Below, one piece after another: positions 46,377 through 59,779 of a DNA stretch of 64,000 nt; the stretch's first letter is position 1, and every line of letters begins with the position of its first letter. Both the position numbers and the translations under genes were made by a program. Below the pieces are notes generated by a model. That model did not search any database. It was given only the letters and a program-made list of their open reading frames with translations, and was not told the DNA's origin. Origin of the DNA: Henricia sp. BOLD:AAB3569 (lineage: Eukaryota > Echinodermata > Asteroidea > Spinulosida > Echinasteridae); the NCBI GenBank assembly GCA_037783545.1, contig JBBELK010000458.1, forward strand, positions 310,001 to 374,000. Direction: 5' to 3'.

Positions 46377-48840
46377 AATACCGATCATACCAGACGCAGT
46401 GTTCTCCGAAAGCGGGGTCTGTTTGTGCCAACAATTAGTGTGCCGGCACTGAGTTTTAGCTACATTCGACAATAACTCGGTCGGTTTGAACAGGAAACAG
46501 TTCAAATTTGCAGTATACGTTTGCGATGTAGTTCTGTTTAAGCAGAAAACATGCGAAGCTTGTCTGGAAATTCCTTCAGCTCCAAAATTGCGATCATACC
46601 AGACGCAGTGTTCTCCGAAAGCGGGGTCTGTTTGTGCCAACAATTAGTGTGCCGGCACTGAGTTTTAGCTACATTCGACAATAACTCGGCCGGTTTGAAC
46701 AGGAAACAGTTCAAATTTGCAGTATACGTTTGCGATGTAGTTCTGTTTAAGCAGAAAACATGCGAAGCTTGTCTGGAAATTCCTTCAGCTCCAAAATTGC
46801 GATCATACCAGACGCAGTGTTCTCCGAAAGCGTGGTCTGTTTGTGCCAAACAATTAGTGTGCCGGCACTGAGTTTTAGTTACATTTCACAATAACTCGGT
46901 CGGTTTGAACGGGAAACAGTTCAAATTTGCAGTATACGTTTGCGATGTAGTTCTGTTTAAGCAGAACAAATGCAAAGCTTGTCTGGAAATTCTTTCAGCT
47001 CCAAAATTTCGATCATACTAGACGCAGTGTTCTCCGAAAGCGGGGTCTGTTTGTGCCAACAATTAGTGTGCCGGCACTGAGTTTTAGCTACATTCGACAA
47101 TAACTCGGTCGGTTTGAACAGGAAACAGTTCAAATTTGCAGTATACGTTTGCGTTGTAGATCTGTTTAAGCAGAAAACATGCAAAGCTTGTCTGGAAATT
47201 CCTTCAGCTCCAAAATTGCGATCATACCAGACGCAGTGTTCTCCGAAAGCGGCGTCTGTTTGTGCCAACAATTAGTGTGCCGGCACTGAGTTTTAGTTAC
47301 ATTTGACAATAACTCGGTCGGTTTGAACGGGAAACAGTTCAAATTTGCAGTATACGTTTGCGATGTAGTTCTGTTTAAGCAGAAACAATGCGAAGCTTGT
47401 CTGGAAATTCCTTCAGCTCCAAAATTGCGATCATACCAGACGCAGTGTTCTCCGAAAGCAATTAGTATGCCGACACTGAGTTTTAGCTACATTCGACAAT
47501 AACTCGTTCGGTTTGAACTGGAAACAGTTGAAATTTGCAGTATACGTTTGCGATGTAGATCTGTTTAAGCAGAAAAAATGCGAAGCTTGTCTGGAAATTC
47601 CTTCAGCTCCAAAATACCGATCATACCAGACGCAGTGTTCTCCGAAGGCGGGGTCTGTTTGTGCCAACAATTAGTGTGCCGGCACTGAGTTTTAGCTACA
47701 TTCGACAATAACTCGGTCGGTTTGAACAGGAAACAGTTCAAATTTGCAGTATACGTTTGCGATGTAGTTCTGTTTAAGCAGAAAACATGCGAAGCTTGTC
47801 TGGAAATTCCTTCAGCTCCAAAATTGCGATCATACCAGACGCAGTGTTCTCCGAAAGCGGGGTCTGTTTGTGCCAACAATTAGTGTGCCGGCACTGAGTT
47901 TTAGCTACATTCGACAATAACTCGGCCGGTTTGAACAGGAAACAGTTCAAATTTGCAGTATACGTTTGCGATGTAGTTCTGTTTAAGCAGAAAACATGCG
48001 AAGCTTGTCTGGAAATTCCTTCAGCTCCAAAATTGCGATCATACCAGACGCAGTGTTCTCCGAAAGCGTGGTCTGTTTGTGCCAAACAATTAGTGTGCCG
48101 GCACTGAGTTTTAGTTACATTTCACAATAACTCGGTCGGTTTGAACGGGAAACAGTTCAAATTTGCAGTATACGTTTGCGATGTAGTTCTGTTTAAGCAG
48201 AACAAATGCAAAGCTTGTCTGGAAATTCTTTCAGCTCCAAAATTTCGATCATACTAGACGCAGTGTTCTCCGAAAGCGGGGTCTGTTTGTGCCAACAATT
48301 AGTGTGCCGGCACTGAGTTTTAGCTACATTCGACAATAACTCGGTCGGTTTGAACAGGAAACAGTTCAAATTTGCAGTATACGTTTACGTTGTAGATCTG
48401 TTTAAGCAGAAAACATGCGAAGCTTGTCTGGAAATTCCTTCAGCTCCAAAATTGCGATCATACCAGACGCAGTGTTCTCCGAAAGCGGCGTCTGTTTGTG
48501 CCAACAATTAGTGTGCCGGCACTGAGTTTTAGTTACATTTGACAATAACTCGGTCGGTTTGAACGGGAAACAGTTCAAATTTGCAGTATACGTTTGCGAT
48601 GTAGTTCTGTTTAAGCAGAAAAAATGCGAAGCTTGTCTGGAAATTCCTTCAGCTCCAAAATTGCGATCATACCAGACGCAGTGTTCTCCGAAAGCAATTA
48701 GTATGCCGACACTGAGTTTTAGCTACATTCGACAATAACTCGTTCGGTTTGAACTGGAAACAGTTGAAATTTGCAGTATACGTTTGCGATGTAGATCTGT
48801 TTAAGCAGAACAAATGCAAAGCTTGTCTGGAAATTCTTTC
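46377..48840. repeat. 1236-bp HOR, two tandem copies
   Basis: Six-unit blocks at about 46377-47612 and 47613-48840 match at 1236 bp, including a private TGCAAAGCTT change at 46972 and 48208 in place of TGCGAAGCTT. CCAAAC units at 46848/48083 match. Copy 2 has its own GTTTACGTTG change near 48385. Confidence 0.75.
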
Positions 48841-50719
48841 AGCTCCAGAATTTCGATCATACTAGACGCAGTGTTCTCCGAAAGCGTGGTCTGTTTGTGC
48901 CAACAATTAGCATGCCGACACTGAGTTTTAGCTACATTCGACAATAACTCGGCCGGTTTGAACAGGAAACAGTTCAAATTTGCAGTATACGTTTGCGATG
49001 TAGTTCTGTTTAAGCAGAAAACATGCGAAGCTTGTCTGGAAATTCCTTCAGCTCCAAAATTGCGATCATACCAGACGCAGTGTTCTCCGAAAGCGGGGTC
49101 TGTTTGTGCCAACAATTAGTGTGCCGGCACTGAGTTTTAGCTACATTCGACAATAACTCGTTCTGTTTGAACTGGAAACAGTTCAAATTTGCAGTATACG
49201 TTTGCGATGTAGATCTGTTTAAGCAGACAAAATGCGAAGCTTGTCTGGAAATTCCTTCAGCTCCAAACTTTCGATCATACCAGACGCAGTGTTCTCCGAA
49301 AGCGGGGTCTGTTTGTGCCAACAATTAGTGTGCCGGCACTGAGTTTTAGTTACATTTGACAATAACTCGGTCGGTTTGAACGGGAAACAGTTCAAATTTG
49401 CAGTATACGTTTGCGATGTAGTTCTGTTTAAGCAGAAAAAATGCGAAGCTTGTCTGGAAATTCCTTCAGCTCCAAAATTGCGATCATACCAGACGCAGTG
49501 TTCTCCGAAAGCGGGGTCTGTTTGTGCCAACAATTAGTGTGCCAGCACTGAGTTTTAGTTACATTTGACAATAATTCGGTCGGTTTGAACTGGAAACAGT
49601 TCAAATTTGCAGTGTACGTTTGCGATGTAGTTCTGTTAAAGCAGAACAAATGCGAAGCTTGTCTGGAAATTCCTTCAGCTCCAAAATTTCGATCATACCA
49701 GACGCAGTGTTCTGCGAAAGCGTGGTCTGTTTGTGCCAACAATTAGCATGCCGACACTGAGTTTTAGCTACATTCGACAATAACTCGTTCGGTTTGAACT
49801 GGAAACAGTTGAAATTTGCAGTATACGTTTGCGATGTAGATCTGTTTAAGCAGAAAAAATGCGAAGCTTGTCTGGAAATTCCTTCAGCTCCAAAATACCG
49901 ATCATACCAGACGCAGTGTTCTCCGAAAGCGGGGTCTGTTTGTGCCAACAATTAGTGTGCCGGCACTGAGTTTTAGCTACATTCGACAATAACTCGGTCG
50001 GTTTGAACAGGAAACAGTTCAAATTTGCAGTATACGTTTGCGATGTAGTTCTGTTTAAGCAGAAAACATGCGAAGCTTGTCTGGAAATTCCTTCAGCTCC
50101 AAAATTGCGATCATACCAGACGCAGTGTTCTCCGAAAGCGTGGTCTGTTTGTGCCAAACAATTAGTGTGCCGGCACTGAGTTTTAGTTACATTTCACAAT
50201 AACTCGGTCGGTTTGAACGGGAAACAGTTCAAATTTGCAGTATACGTTTGCGATGTAGTTCTGTTTAAGCAGAAAAAATGCGAAGCTTGTCTGGAAATTC
50301 CTTCAGCTCCAAAATTGCGATCATACCAGACGCAGTGTTCTCCGAAAGCAATTAGTATGCCGACACTGAGTTTTAGCTACATTCGACAATAACTCGTTCG
50401 GTTTGAACTGGAAACAGTTGAAATTTGCAGTATACGTTTGCGATGTAGATCTGTTTAAGCAGAAAACATGCGAAGCTTGTCTGGAAATTCCTTCAGCTCC
50501 AAAATTGCGATCATACCAGACGCAGTGTTCTCCGAAAGCGGCGTCTGTTTGTGCCAACAATTAGTGTGCCGGCACTGAGTTTTAGTTACATTTGACAATA
50601 ACTCGGTCGGTTTGAACGGGAAACAGTTCAAATTTGCAGTATACGTTTGCGATGTAGTTCTGTTTAAGCAGAAAAAATGCGAAGCTTGTCTGGAAATTCC
50701 TTCAGCTCCAAAATTTCGA

Positions 50720-52270
50720 TCATACCAGACGCAGTGTTCTCCGAAAGCGGGGTCTGTTTGTGCCAACAATTAGTGTGCCGGCACTGAGTTTTAGCTACAT
50801 TCGACAATAACTCGGTCGGTTTGAACAGGAAACAGTTCAAATTTGCAGTATACGTTTGCGATGTAGTTCTGTTTAAGCAGAAAACATGCGAAGCTTGTCT
50901 GGAAATTCCTTCAGCTCCAAAATTGCGATCATACCAGACGCAGTGTTCTCCGAAAGCGGGGTCTGTTTGTGCCAACAATTAGTGTGCCGGCACTGAGTTT
51001 TAGCTACATTCGACAATAACTCGGCCGGTTTGAACTGGAAACAGTTCAAATTTGCAGTATACGTTTGCGTTGTAGATCTGTTTAAGCAGAAAACATGCGA
51101 AGCTTGTCTGCAAATTCCTCCAGCTCCAAAATTGCGATCATACCAGACGCAGTGTTCTGCGAAAGCGTGGTCTGTTTGTGCCAACAATTAGCATGCCGAC
51201 ACTGAGTTTTAGCTACATTCGACAATAACTCGGCCGGTTTGAACAGGAAACAGTTCAAATTTGCAGTATACGTTTGCGATGTAGTTCTGTTTAAGCAGAA
51301 AACATGCGAAGCTTGTCTGGAAATTCCTTCAGCTCCAAAATTGCGATCATACCAGACGCAGTGTTCTCCGAAAGCGGGGTCTGTTTGTGCCAACAATTAG
51401 TGTGCCGGCACTGAGTTTTAGCTACATTCGACAATAACTCGTTCTGTTTGAACTGGAAACAGTTCAAATTTGCAGTATACGTTTGCGATGTAGATCTGTT
51501 TAAGCAGACAAAATGCGAAGCTTGTCTGGAAATTCCTTCAGCTCCAAACTTTCGATCATACCAGACGCAGTGTTCTCCGAAAGCGGGGTCTGTTTGTGCC
51601 AACAATTAGTGTGCCGGCACTGAGTTTTAGCTACATTCGACAATAACTCGGCCGGTTTGAACAGGAAACAGTTCAAATTTGCAGTATACGTTTGCGATGT
51701 AGTTCTGTTTAAGCAGAAAAAATGCGAAGCTTGTCTGGAGATTCCTTCAGCTCCAAAATTGCGATCATACCAGACGCAGTGTTCTCCGAAAGCGGGGTCT
51801 GTTTGTGCCAACAATTAGTGTGCCGGCACTGAGTTTTAGCTACATTCGACAATAACTCGGCCGGTTTGAACAGGAAACAGTTCAAATTTGCAGTATACGT
51901 TTGCGATGTAGTTCTGTTTAAGCAGAAAACATGCGAAGCTTGTCTGGAAATTCCTTCAGCTCCAAAATTGCGATCATACCAGACGCAGTGTTCTCCGAAA
52001 GCGTGGTCTGTTTGTGCCAAACAATTAGTGTGCCGGCACTGAGTTTTAGTTACATTTGACAATAACTCGGTCGGTTTGAACGGGAAACAGTTCAAATTTG
52101 CAGTATACGTTTGCGATGTAGTTCTGTTTAAGCAGAACAAATGCGAAGCTTGTCTGGAAATTCTTTCAGCTCCAAAATTTCGATCATACTAGACGCAGTG
52201 TTCTCCGAAAGCGGGGTCTGTTTGTGCCAACAATTAGTGTGCCGGCACTGAGTTTTAGCTACATTCGACA
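50720..52270. repeat. 1.55-kb block repeated at 58755-60305 (offset 8035)
   Basis: The stretch includes TCCTCCAGCTCC (51116/59151), CTGCGAAAGCGTGG, and the GGAGATTCC marker (51737/59772), all at 8035 bp. Part of it also matches 41490-42330 at offset 9906. The downstream copy has a private AAGCACACAAAATG change near 59538. Confidence 0.78.
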
Positions 52271-55200
52271 ATAACTCGGCCGGTTTGAACAGGAAACAGT
52301 TCAAATTTGCAGTATACGTTTGCGATGTAGTTCTGTTTAAGCAGAAAAAATGCGAAGCTTGTCTGGAGATTCCTTCAGCTCCAAAATTGCGATCATACCA
52401 GACGCAGTGTTCTCCGAAAGCGGGGTCTGTTTGTGCCAACAATTAGTGTGCCGGCACTGAGTTTTAGCTACATTCGACAATAACTCGGCCGGTTTGAACA
52501 GGAAACAGTTCAAATTTGCAGTATACGTTTGCGTTGTAGATCTGTTTAAGCAGAAAACATGCGAAGCTTGTCTGGAAATTCCTTCAGCTCCAAAATTGCG
52601 ATCATACCAGACGCAGTGTTCTCCGAAAGCGGCGTCTGTTTGTGCCAACAATTAGTGTGCCGGCACTGAGTTTTAGTTACATTTGACAATAACTCGGTCG
52701 GTTTGAACGGGAAACAGTTCAAATTTGCAGTATACGTTTGCGATGTAGTTCTGTTTAAGCAGAAAAAATGCGAAGCTTGTCTGGAAATTCCTTCAGCTCC
52801 AAAATTGCGATCATACCAGACGCAGTGTTCTCCGAAAGCGGGGTCTGTTTGTGCCAACAATTAGTGTGCCGGCACTGAGTTTTAGTTACATTTGACAATA
52901 ACTCGGTCGGTTTGAACGGGAAACAGTTAAAATTTGCAGTATACGTTTGCGATGTAGTTCTGTTTAAGCAGAACAAATGCGAAGCTTGTCTGGAAATTCC
53001 TTCAGCTCCAAAATTTCGACCATACCAGACGCAGTGTTCTCCGAAAGCGGTGTCTGTTTGTGCCAACAATTAGTGTGCCGGCACTGAGTTTTAGCTACAT
53101 TCGACAATAACTCGGTCGGTTTGAACAGGAAACAGTTCAAATTTGCAGTATACGTTTGCGATGTAGTTCTGTTTAAGCAGAAAAAATGCGAAGCTTGTCT
53201 GGAAATTCCTTCAGCTCCAAACTTCCGATCATACCAGACACAGTGTTCTCCGAAAGCAGCGTCTGTTTGTGCCAACAATTAGTGTGCCGGCACTGAGTTT
53301 TAGTTACATTTGACAATAACTCGGTCGGTTTGAACTGGAAACAGTTCAAATTTGCAGTATACGTTTGCGATGTAGATCTGTTGAAGCAGAAAACATGCGA
53401 AGCTTGTCTGGAAATTCCTTCAGCTCCAAAATTGCGATTATACCAGACGCAGTGTTCTCCGAAAGCGGCGTCTGTTTGTGCCAACAATTAGTGTGCCGGC
53501 ACTGAGTTTTAGCTACATTCGACAATAACTCGGTCGGTTTGAACAGGAAACAGTTCAAATTTGCAGTATACGTTTGCGTTGTAGATCTGTTTAAGCAGAA
53601 AACATGCGAAGCTTGTCTGGAAATTCCTTCAGCTCCAAAATTGCGATCATACCAGACGCAGTGTTCTCCGAAAGCGGGGTCTGTTTGTGCCAACAATTAG
53701 TGTGCCGGCACTGAGTTTTAGCTACATTCGACAATAACTCGGCCGGTTTGAACAGGAAACAGTTCAAATTTGCAGTATACGTTTGCGATGTAGTTCTGTT
53801 TAAGCAGAAAACATGCGAAGCTTGTCTGGAAATTCCTTCAGCTCCAAAATTGCGATCATACCAGACGCAGTGTTCTCCGAAAGCGTGGTCTGTTTGTGCC
53901 AAACAATTAGTGTGCCGGCACTGAGTTTTAGTTACATTTGACAATAACTCGGTCGGTTTGAACGGGAAACAGTTCAAATTTGCAGTATACGTTTGCGATG
54001 TAGTTCTGTTTAAGCAGAACAAATGCGAAGCTTGTCTGGAAAATCTTTCAGCTCCAAAATTTCGATCATACTAGACGCAGTGTTCTCCGAAAGCGGGGTC
54101 TGTTTGTGCCAACAATTAGTGTGCCGGCACTGAGTTTTAGCTACATTCGACAATAACTCGGTCGGTTTGAACAGGAAACAGTTCAAATTTGCAGTATACG
54201 TTTGCGTTGTAGATCTGTTTAAGCAGAAAACATGCGAAGCTTGTCTGGAAATTCCTTCAGCTCCAAAATTGCGATCATACCAGACGCAGTGTTCTCCGAA
54301 AGCGGCGTCTGTTTGTGCCAACAATTAGTGTGCCGGCACTGAGTTTTAGTTACATTTGACAATAACTCGGTCGGTTTAAACGGGAAACAGTTCAAATTTG
54401 CAGTATACGTTTGCGATGTAGTTCTGTTTAAGCAGAAAAAATGCGAAGCTTGTCTGGAAATTCCTTCAGCTCCAAAATTGCGATCATACCAGACGCAGTG
54501 TTCTCCGAAAGCGGGGTCTGTTTGTGCCAACAATTAGTGTGCCGGCACTGAGTTTTAGTTACATTTGACAATAACTCGGTCGGTTTGAACGGGAAACAGT
54601 TCAAATTTGCAGTATACGTTTGCGATGTAGTTCTGTTTAAGCAGAACAAATGCGAAGCTTGTCTGGAAATTCCTTCAGCTCCAAAATTTCGATCATACCA
54701 GACGCAGTGTTCTCCGAAAGCGGTGTCTGTTTGTGCCAACAATTAGTGTGCCGGCACTGAGTTTTAGCTACATTCGACAATAACTCGGTCGGTTTGAACA
54801 GGAAACAGTTCAAATTTGCAGTATACGTTTGCGATGTAGTTCTGTTTAAGCAGAAAAAATGCGAAGCTTGTCTGGAAATTCCTTCAGCTCCAAAATTGCG
54901 ATCATACGAAAGCGGGGTCTGTTTGTACCAACAATTAGTGTGCCGGCACTGAGTTTTAGCTACATTCGACAATAACTCGTTCGGTTTGAACTGGAAACAG
55001 TTCAAATTTGCAGTATACGTTTGCGATGTAGATCTGTTTAAGCAGACAAAATGCGAAGCTTGTCTGGAAATTCCTTCAGCTCCAAAATTGCGATCATACC
55101 AGACGCAGTGTTCTCCGAAAGCGGCGTCTGTTTGTGCCAACAATTAGTGTGCCGGCACTGAGTTTTAGCTACATTCGACAATAACTCGGTCGGTTTGAAC

Positions 55201-55559
55201 AGGAAACAGTTCAAATTTGCAGTATACGTTTGCGTTGTAGATCTGTTTAAGCAGAAAACATGCGAAGCTTGTCTGGAAATTCCTTCAGCTCGAAAATTGC
55301 GATCATACCAGACGCAGTGTTCTCCGAAAGCGTGGTCTGTTTGTGCCAAACAATTAGTGTGCCGGCACTGAGTTTTAGTTACATTTGACAATAACTCGGT
55401 CGGTTTGAACGGGAAACAGTTCAAATTTGCAGTATACGTTTGCGATGTAGTTCTGTTTAAGCAGAACAAATGCGAAGCTTGTCTGGAAATTCTTTCAGCT
55501 CCAAAATTTCGATCATACTAGACGCAGTGTTCTCCGAAAGCGGGGTCTGTTTGTGCCAA

Positions 55560-58440
55560 CAATTAGTGTGCCGGCACTGAGTTTTAGCTACATTCGACAA
55601 TAACTCGGTCGGTTTGAACAGGAAACAGTTCAAATTTGCAGTATACGTTTGCGTTGTAGATCTGTTTAAGCAGAAAACATGCGAAGCTTGTCTGGAAATT
55701 CCTTCAGCTCCAAAATTGCGATCATACCAGACGCAGTGTTCTCCGAAAGCGGCGTCTGTTTGTGCCAACAATTAGTGTTCCGGCACTGAGTTTTAGTTAC
55801 ATTTGACAATAACTCGGTCGGTTTGAACGGGAAACAGTTCAAATTTGCAGTATACGTTTGCGATGTAGTTCTGTTTAAGCAGAAAAAATGCGAAGCTTGT
55901 CTGGAAATTCCTTCAGCTCCAAAATTGCGATCATACCAGACGCAGTGTTCTCCGAAAGCGGGGTCTGTTTGTGCCAACAATTAGTGTGCCGGCACTGAGT
56001 TTTAGTTACATTTGACAATAACTCGGTCGGTTTGAACGGGAAACAGTTAAAATTTGCAGTATACGTTTGCGATGTAGTTCTGTTTAAGCAGAACAAATGC
56101 GAAGCTTGTCTGGAAATTCCTTCAGCTCCAAAATTTCGACCATACCAGACGCAGTGTTCTCCGAAAGCGGTGTCTGTTTGTGCCAACAATTAGTGTGCCG
56201 GCACTGAGTTTTAGCTACATTCGACAATAACTCGGTCGGTTTGAACAGGAAACAGTTCAAATTTGCAGTATACGTTTGCGATGTAGTTCTGTTTAAGCAG
56301 AAAAAATGCGAAGCTTGTCTGGAAATTCCTTCAGCTCCAAAATTGCGATCATACGAAAGCGGGGTCTGTTTGTACCAACAATTAGTGTGCCGGCACTGAG
56401 TTTTAGCTACATTCGACAATAACTCGTTCGGTTTGAACTGGAAACAGTTCAAATTTGCAGTATACGTTTGCGATGTAGATCTGTTTAAGCAGACAAAATG
56501 CGAAGCTTGTCTGGAAATTCCTTCAGCTCCAAACTTCCGATCATACCAGACACAGTGTTCTCCGAAAGCAGCGTCTGTTTGTGCCAACAATTAGTGTGCC
56601 GGCACTGAGTTTTAGTTACATTTGACAATAACTCGGTCGGTTTGAACTGGAAACAGTTCAAATTTGCAGTATACGTTTGCGATGTAGATCTGTTGAAGCA
56701 GAAAACATGCGAAGCTTGTCTGGAAATTCCTTCAGCTCCAAAATTGCGATCATACGAAAGCGGGGTCTGTTTGTACCAACAATTAGTGTGCCGGCACTGA
56801 GTTTTAGTTACATTTGACAATAACTCGGTCGGTTTGAACGGGAAACAGTTCAAATTTGCAGTATACGTTTGCGATGTAGTTCTGTTTAAGCAGAAAAAAT
56901 GCGAAGCTTGTCTGGAAATTCCTTCAGCTCCAAAATTGCGATCATACGAAAGCGGGGTCTGTTTGTACCAACAATTAGTGTGCCGGCACTGAGTTTTAGC
57001 TACATTCGACAATAACTCGGTCGGTTTGAACAGGAAACAGTTCAAATTTGCAGTATACGTTTGCGTTGTAGATCTGTTTAAGCAGAAAACATGCGAAGCT
57101 TGTCTGGAAATTCCTTCAGCTCCAAAATTGCGATCATACCAGACGCAGTGTTCTCCGAAAGCGGCGTCTGTTTGTGCCAACAATTAGTGTTCCGGCACTG
57201 AGTTTTAGTTACATTTGACAATAACTCGGTCGGTTTGAACGGGAAACAGTTCAAATTTGCAGTATACGTTTGCGATGTAGTTCTGTTTAAGCAGAAAAAA
57301 TGCGAAGCTTGTCTGGAAATTCCTTCAGCTCCAAAATTGCGATCATACCAGACGCAGTGTTCTCCGAAAGCGGGGTCTGTTTGTGCCAACAATTAGTGTG
57401 CCGGCACTGAGTTTTAGTTACATTTGACAATAACTCGGTCGGTTTGAACGGGAAACAGTTAAAATTTGCAGTATACGTTTGCGATGTAGTTCTGTTTAAG
57501 CAGAACAAATGCGAAGCTTGTCTGGAAATTCCTTCAGCTCCAAAATTTCGACCATACCAGACGCAGTGTTCTCCGAAAGCGGTGTCTGTTTGTGCCAACA
57601 ATTAGTGTGCCGGCACTGAGTTTTAGCTACATTCGACAATAACTCGGTCGGTTTGAACAGGAAACAGTTCAAATTTGCAGTATACGTTTGCGATGTAGTT
57701 CTGTTTAAGCAGAAAAAATGCGAAGCTTGTCTGGAAATTCCTTCAGCTCCAAAATTGCGATCATACGAAAGCGGGGTCTGTTTGTACCAACAATTAGTGT
57801 GCCGGCACTGAGTTTTAGCTACATTCGACAATAACTCGTTCGGTTTGAACTGGAAACAGTTCAAATTTGCAGTATACGTTTGCGATGTAGATCTGTTTAA
57901 GCAGACAAAATGCGAAGCTTGTCTGGAAATTCCTTCAGCTCCAAACTTCCGATCATACCAGACACAGTGTTCTCCGAAAGCAGCGTCTGTTTGTGCCAAC
58001 AATTAGTGTGCCGGCACTGAGTTTTAGTTACATTTGACAATAACTCGGTCGGTTTGAACTGGAAACAGTTCAAATTTGCAGTATACGTTTGCGATGTAGA
58101 TCTGTTGAAGCAGAAAACATGCGAAGCTTGTCTGGAAATTCCTTCAGCTCCAAAATTGCGATCATACGAAAGCGGGGTCTGTTTGTACCAACAATTAGTG
58201 TGCCGGCACTGAGTTTTAGTTACATTTGACAATAACTCGGTCGGTTTTAACGGGAAACAGTTCAAATTTGCAGTATACGTTTGCGATGTAGTTCTGTTTA
58301 AGCAGAAAAAATGCGAAGCTTGTCTGGAAATTCCTTCAGCTCCAAAATTGCGATCATACGAAAGCGGGGTCTGTTTGTACCAACAATTAGTGTGCCGGCA
58401 CTGAGTTTTAGCTACATTCGACAATAACTCGGTCGGTTTG
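55560..58440. repeat. 1412-bp HOR rich in 192-bp units, two tandem copies
   Basis: Copy 1 is about 55560-56971 and copy 2 about 56972-58383, with about 55 bp more of shared text. Each copy has four 209-bp and three 192-bp units, which sum to 1412. The rare GTGTTCCGGCAC occurs in both (55789, 57190 region) and TTCGACCATACC occurs in both. Six of the eight 192-bp units of the window are here. Confidence 0.86.
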
Positions 58441-59779
58441 AACTGGAAACAGTTCAAATTTGCAGTATACGTTTGTGATGTAGTTCTGTTTAAGCAGAAA
58501 AAATGCGAAGCTTGTCTGGAAATTCCTTCAGCTCCAAAATTGCGATCATACCAGACGCAGTGTTCTCCGAAAGCGGCGTCTGTTTGTGCCAACAATTAGT
58601 GTGCCGGCACTGAGTTTTAGTTACATTTGACAATAACTCGGTCGGTTTGAACGGGAAACAGTTCAAATTTGCAGTATACGTTTGCGATGTAGTTCTGTTT
58701 AAGCAGAAAAAATGCGAAGCTTGTCTGGAAATTCCTTCAGCTCCAAAATTGCGATCATACCAGACGCAGTGTTCTCCGAAAGCGGGGTCTGTTTGTGCCA
58801 ACAATTAGTGTGCCGGCACTGAGTTTTAGCTACATTCGACAATAACTCGGTCGGTTTGAACAGGAAACAGTTCAAATTTGCAGTATACGTTTGCGATGTA
58901 GTTCTGTTTAAGCAGAAAACATGCGAAGCTTGTCTGGAAATTCCTTCAGCTCCAAAATTGCGATCATACCAGACGCAGTGTTCTCCGAAAGCGGGGTCTG
59001 TTTGTGCCAACAATTAGTGTGCCGGCACTGAGTTTTAGCTACATTCGACAATAACTCGGCCGGTTTGAACTGGAAACAGTTCAAATTTGCAGTATACGTT
59101 TGCGTTGTAGATCTGTTTAAGCAGAAAACATGCGAAGCTTGTCTGCAAATTCCTCCAGCTCCAAAATTGCGATCATACCAGACGCAGTGTTCTGCGAAAG
59201 CGTGGTCTGTTTGTGCCAACAATTAGCATGCCGACACTGAGTTTTAGCTACATTCGACAATAACTCGGCCGGTTTGAACAGGAAACAGTTCAAATTTGCA
59301 GTATACGTTTGCGATGTAGTTCTGTTTAAGCAGAAAACATGCGAAGCTTGTCTGGAAATTCCTTCAGCTCCAAAATTGCGATCATACCAGACGCAGTGTT
59401 CTCCGAAAGCGGGGTCTGTTTGTGCCAACAATTAGTGTGCCGGCACTGAGTTTTAGCTACATTCGACAATAACTCGTTCTGTTTGAACTGGAAACAGTTC
59501 AAATTTGCAGTATACGTTTGCGATGTAGATCTGTTTAAGCACACAAAATGCGAAGCTTGTCTGGAAATTCCTTCAGCTCCAAACTTTCGATCATACCAGA
59601 CGCAGTGTTCTCCGAAAGCGGGGTCTGTTTGTGCCAACAATTAGTGTGCCGGCACTGAGTTTTAGCTACATTCGACAATAACTCGGCCGGTTTGAACAGG
59701 AAACAGTTCAAATTTGCAGTATACGTTTGCGATGTAGTTCTGTTTAAGCAGAAAAAATGCGAAGCTTGTCTGGAGATTC

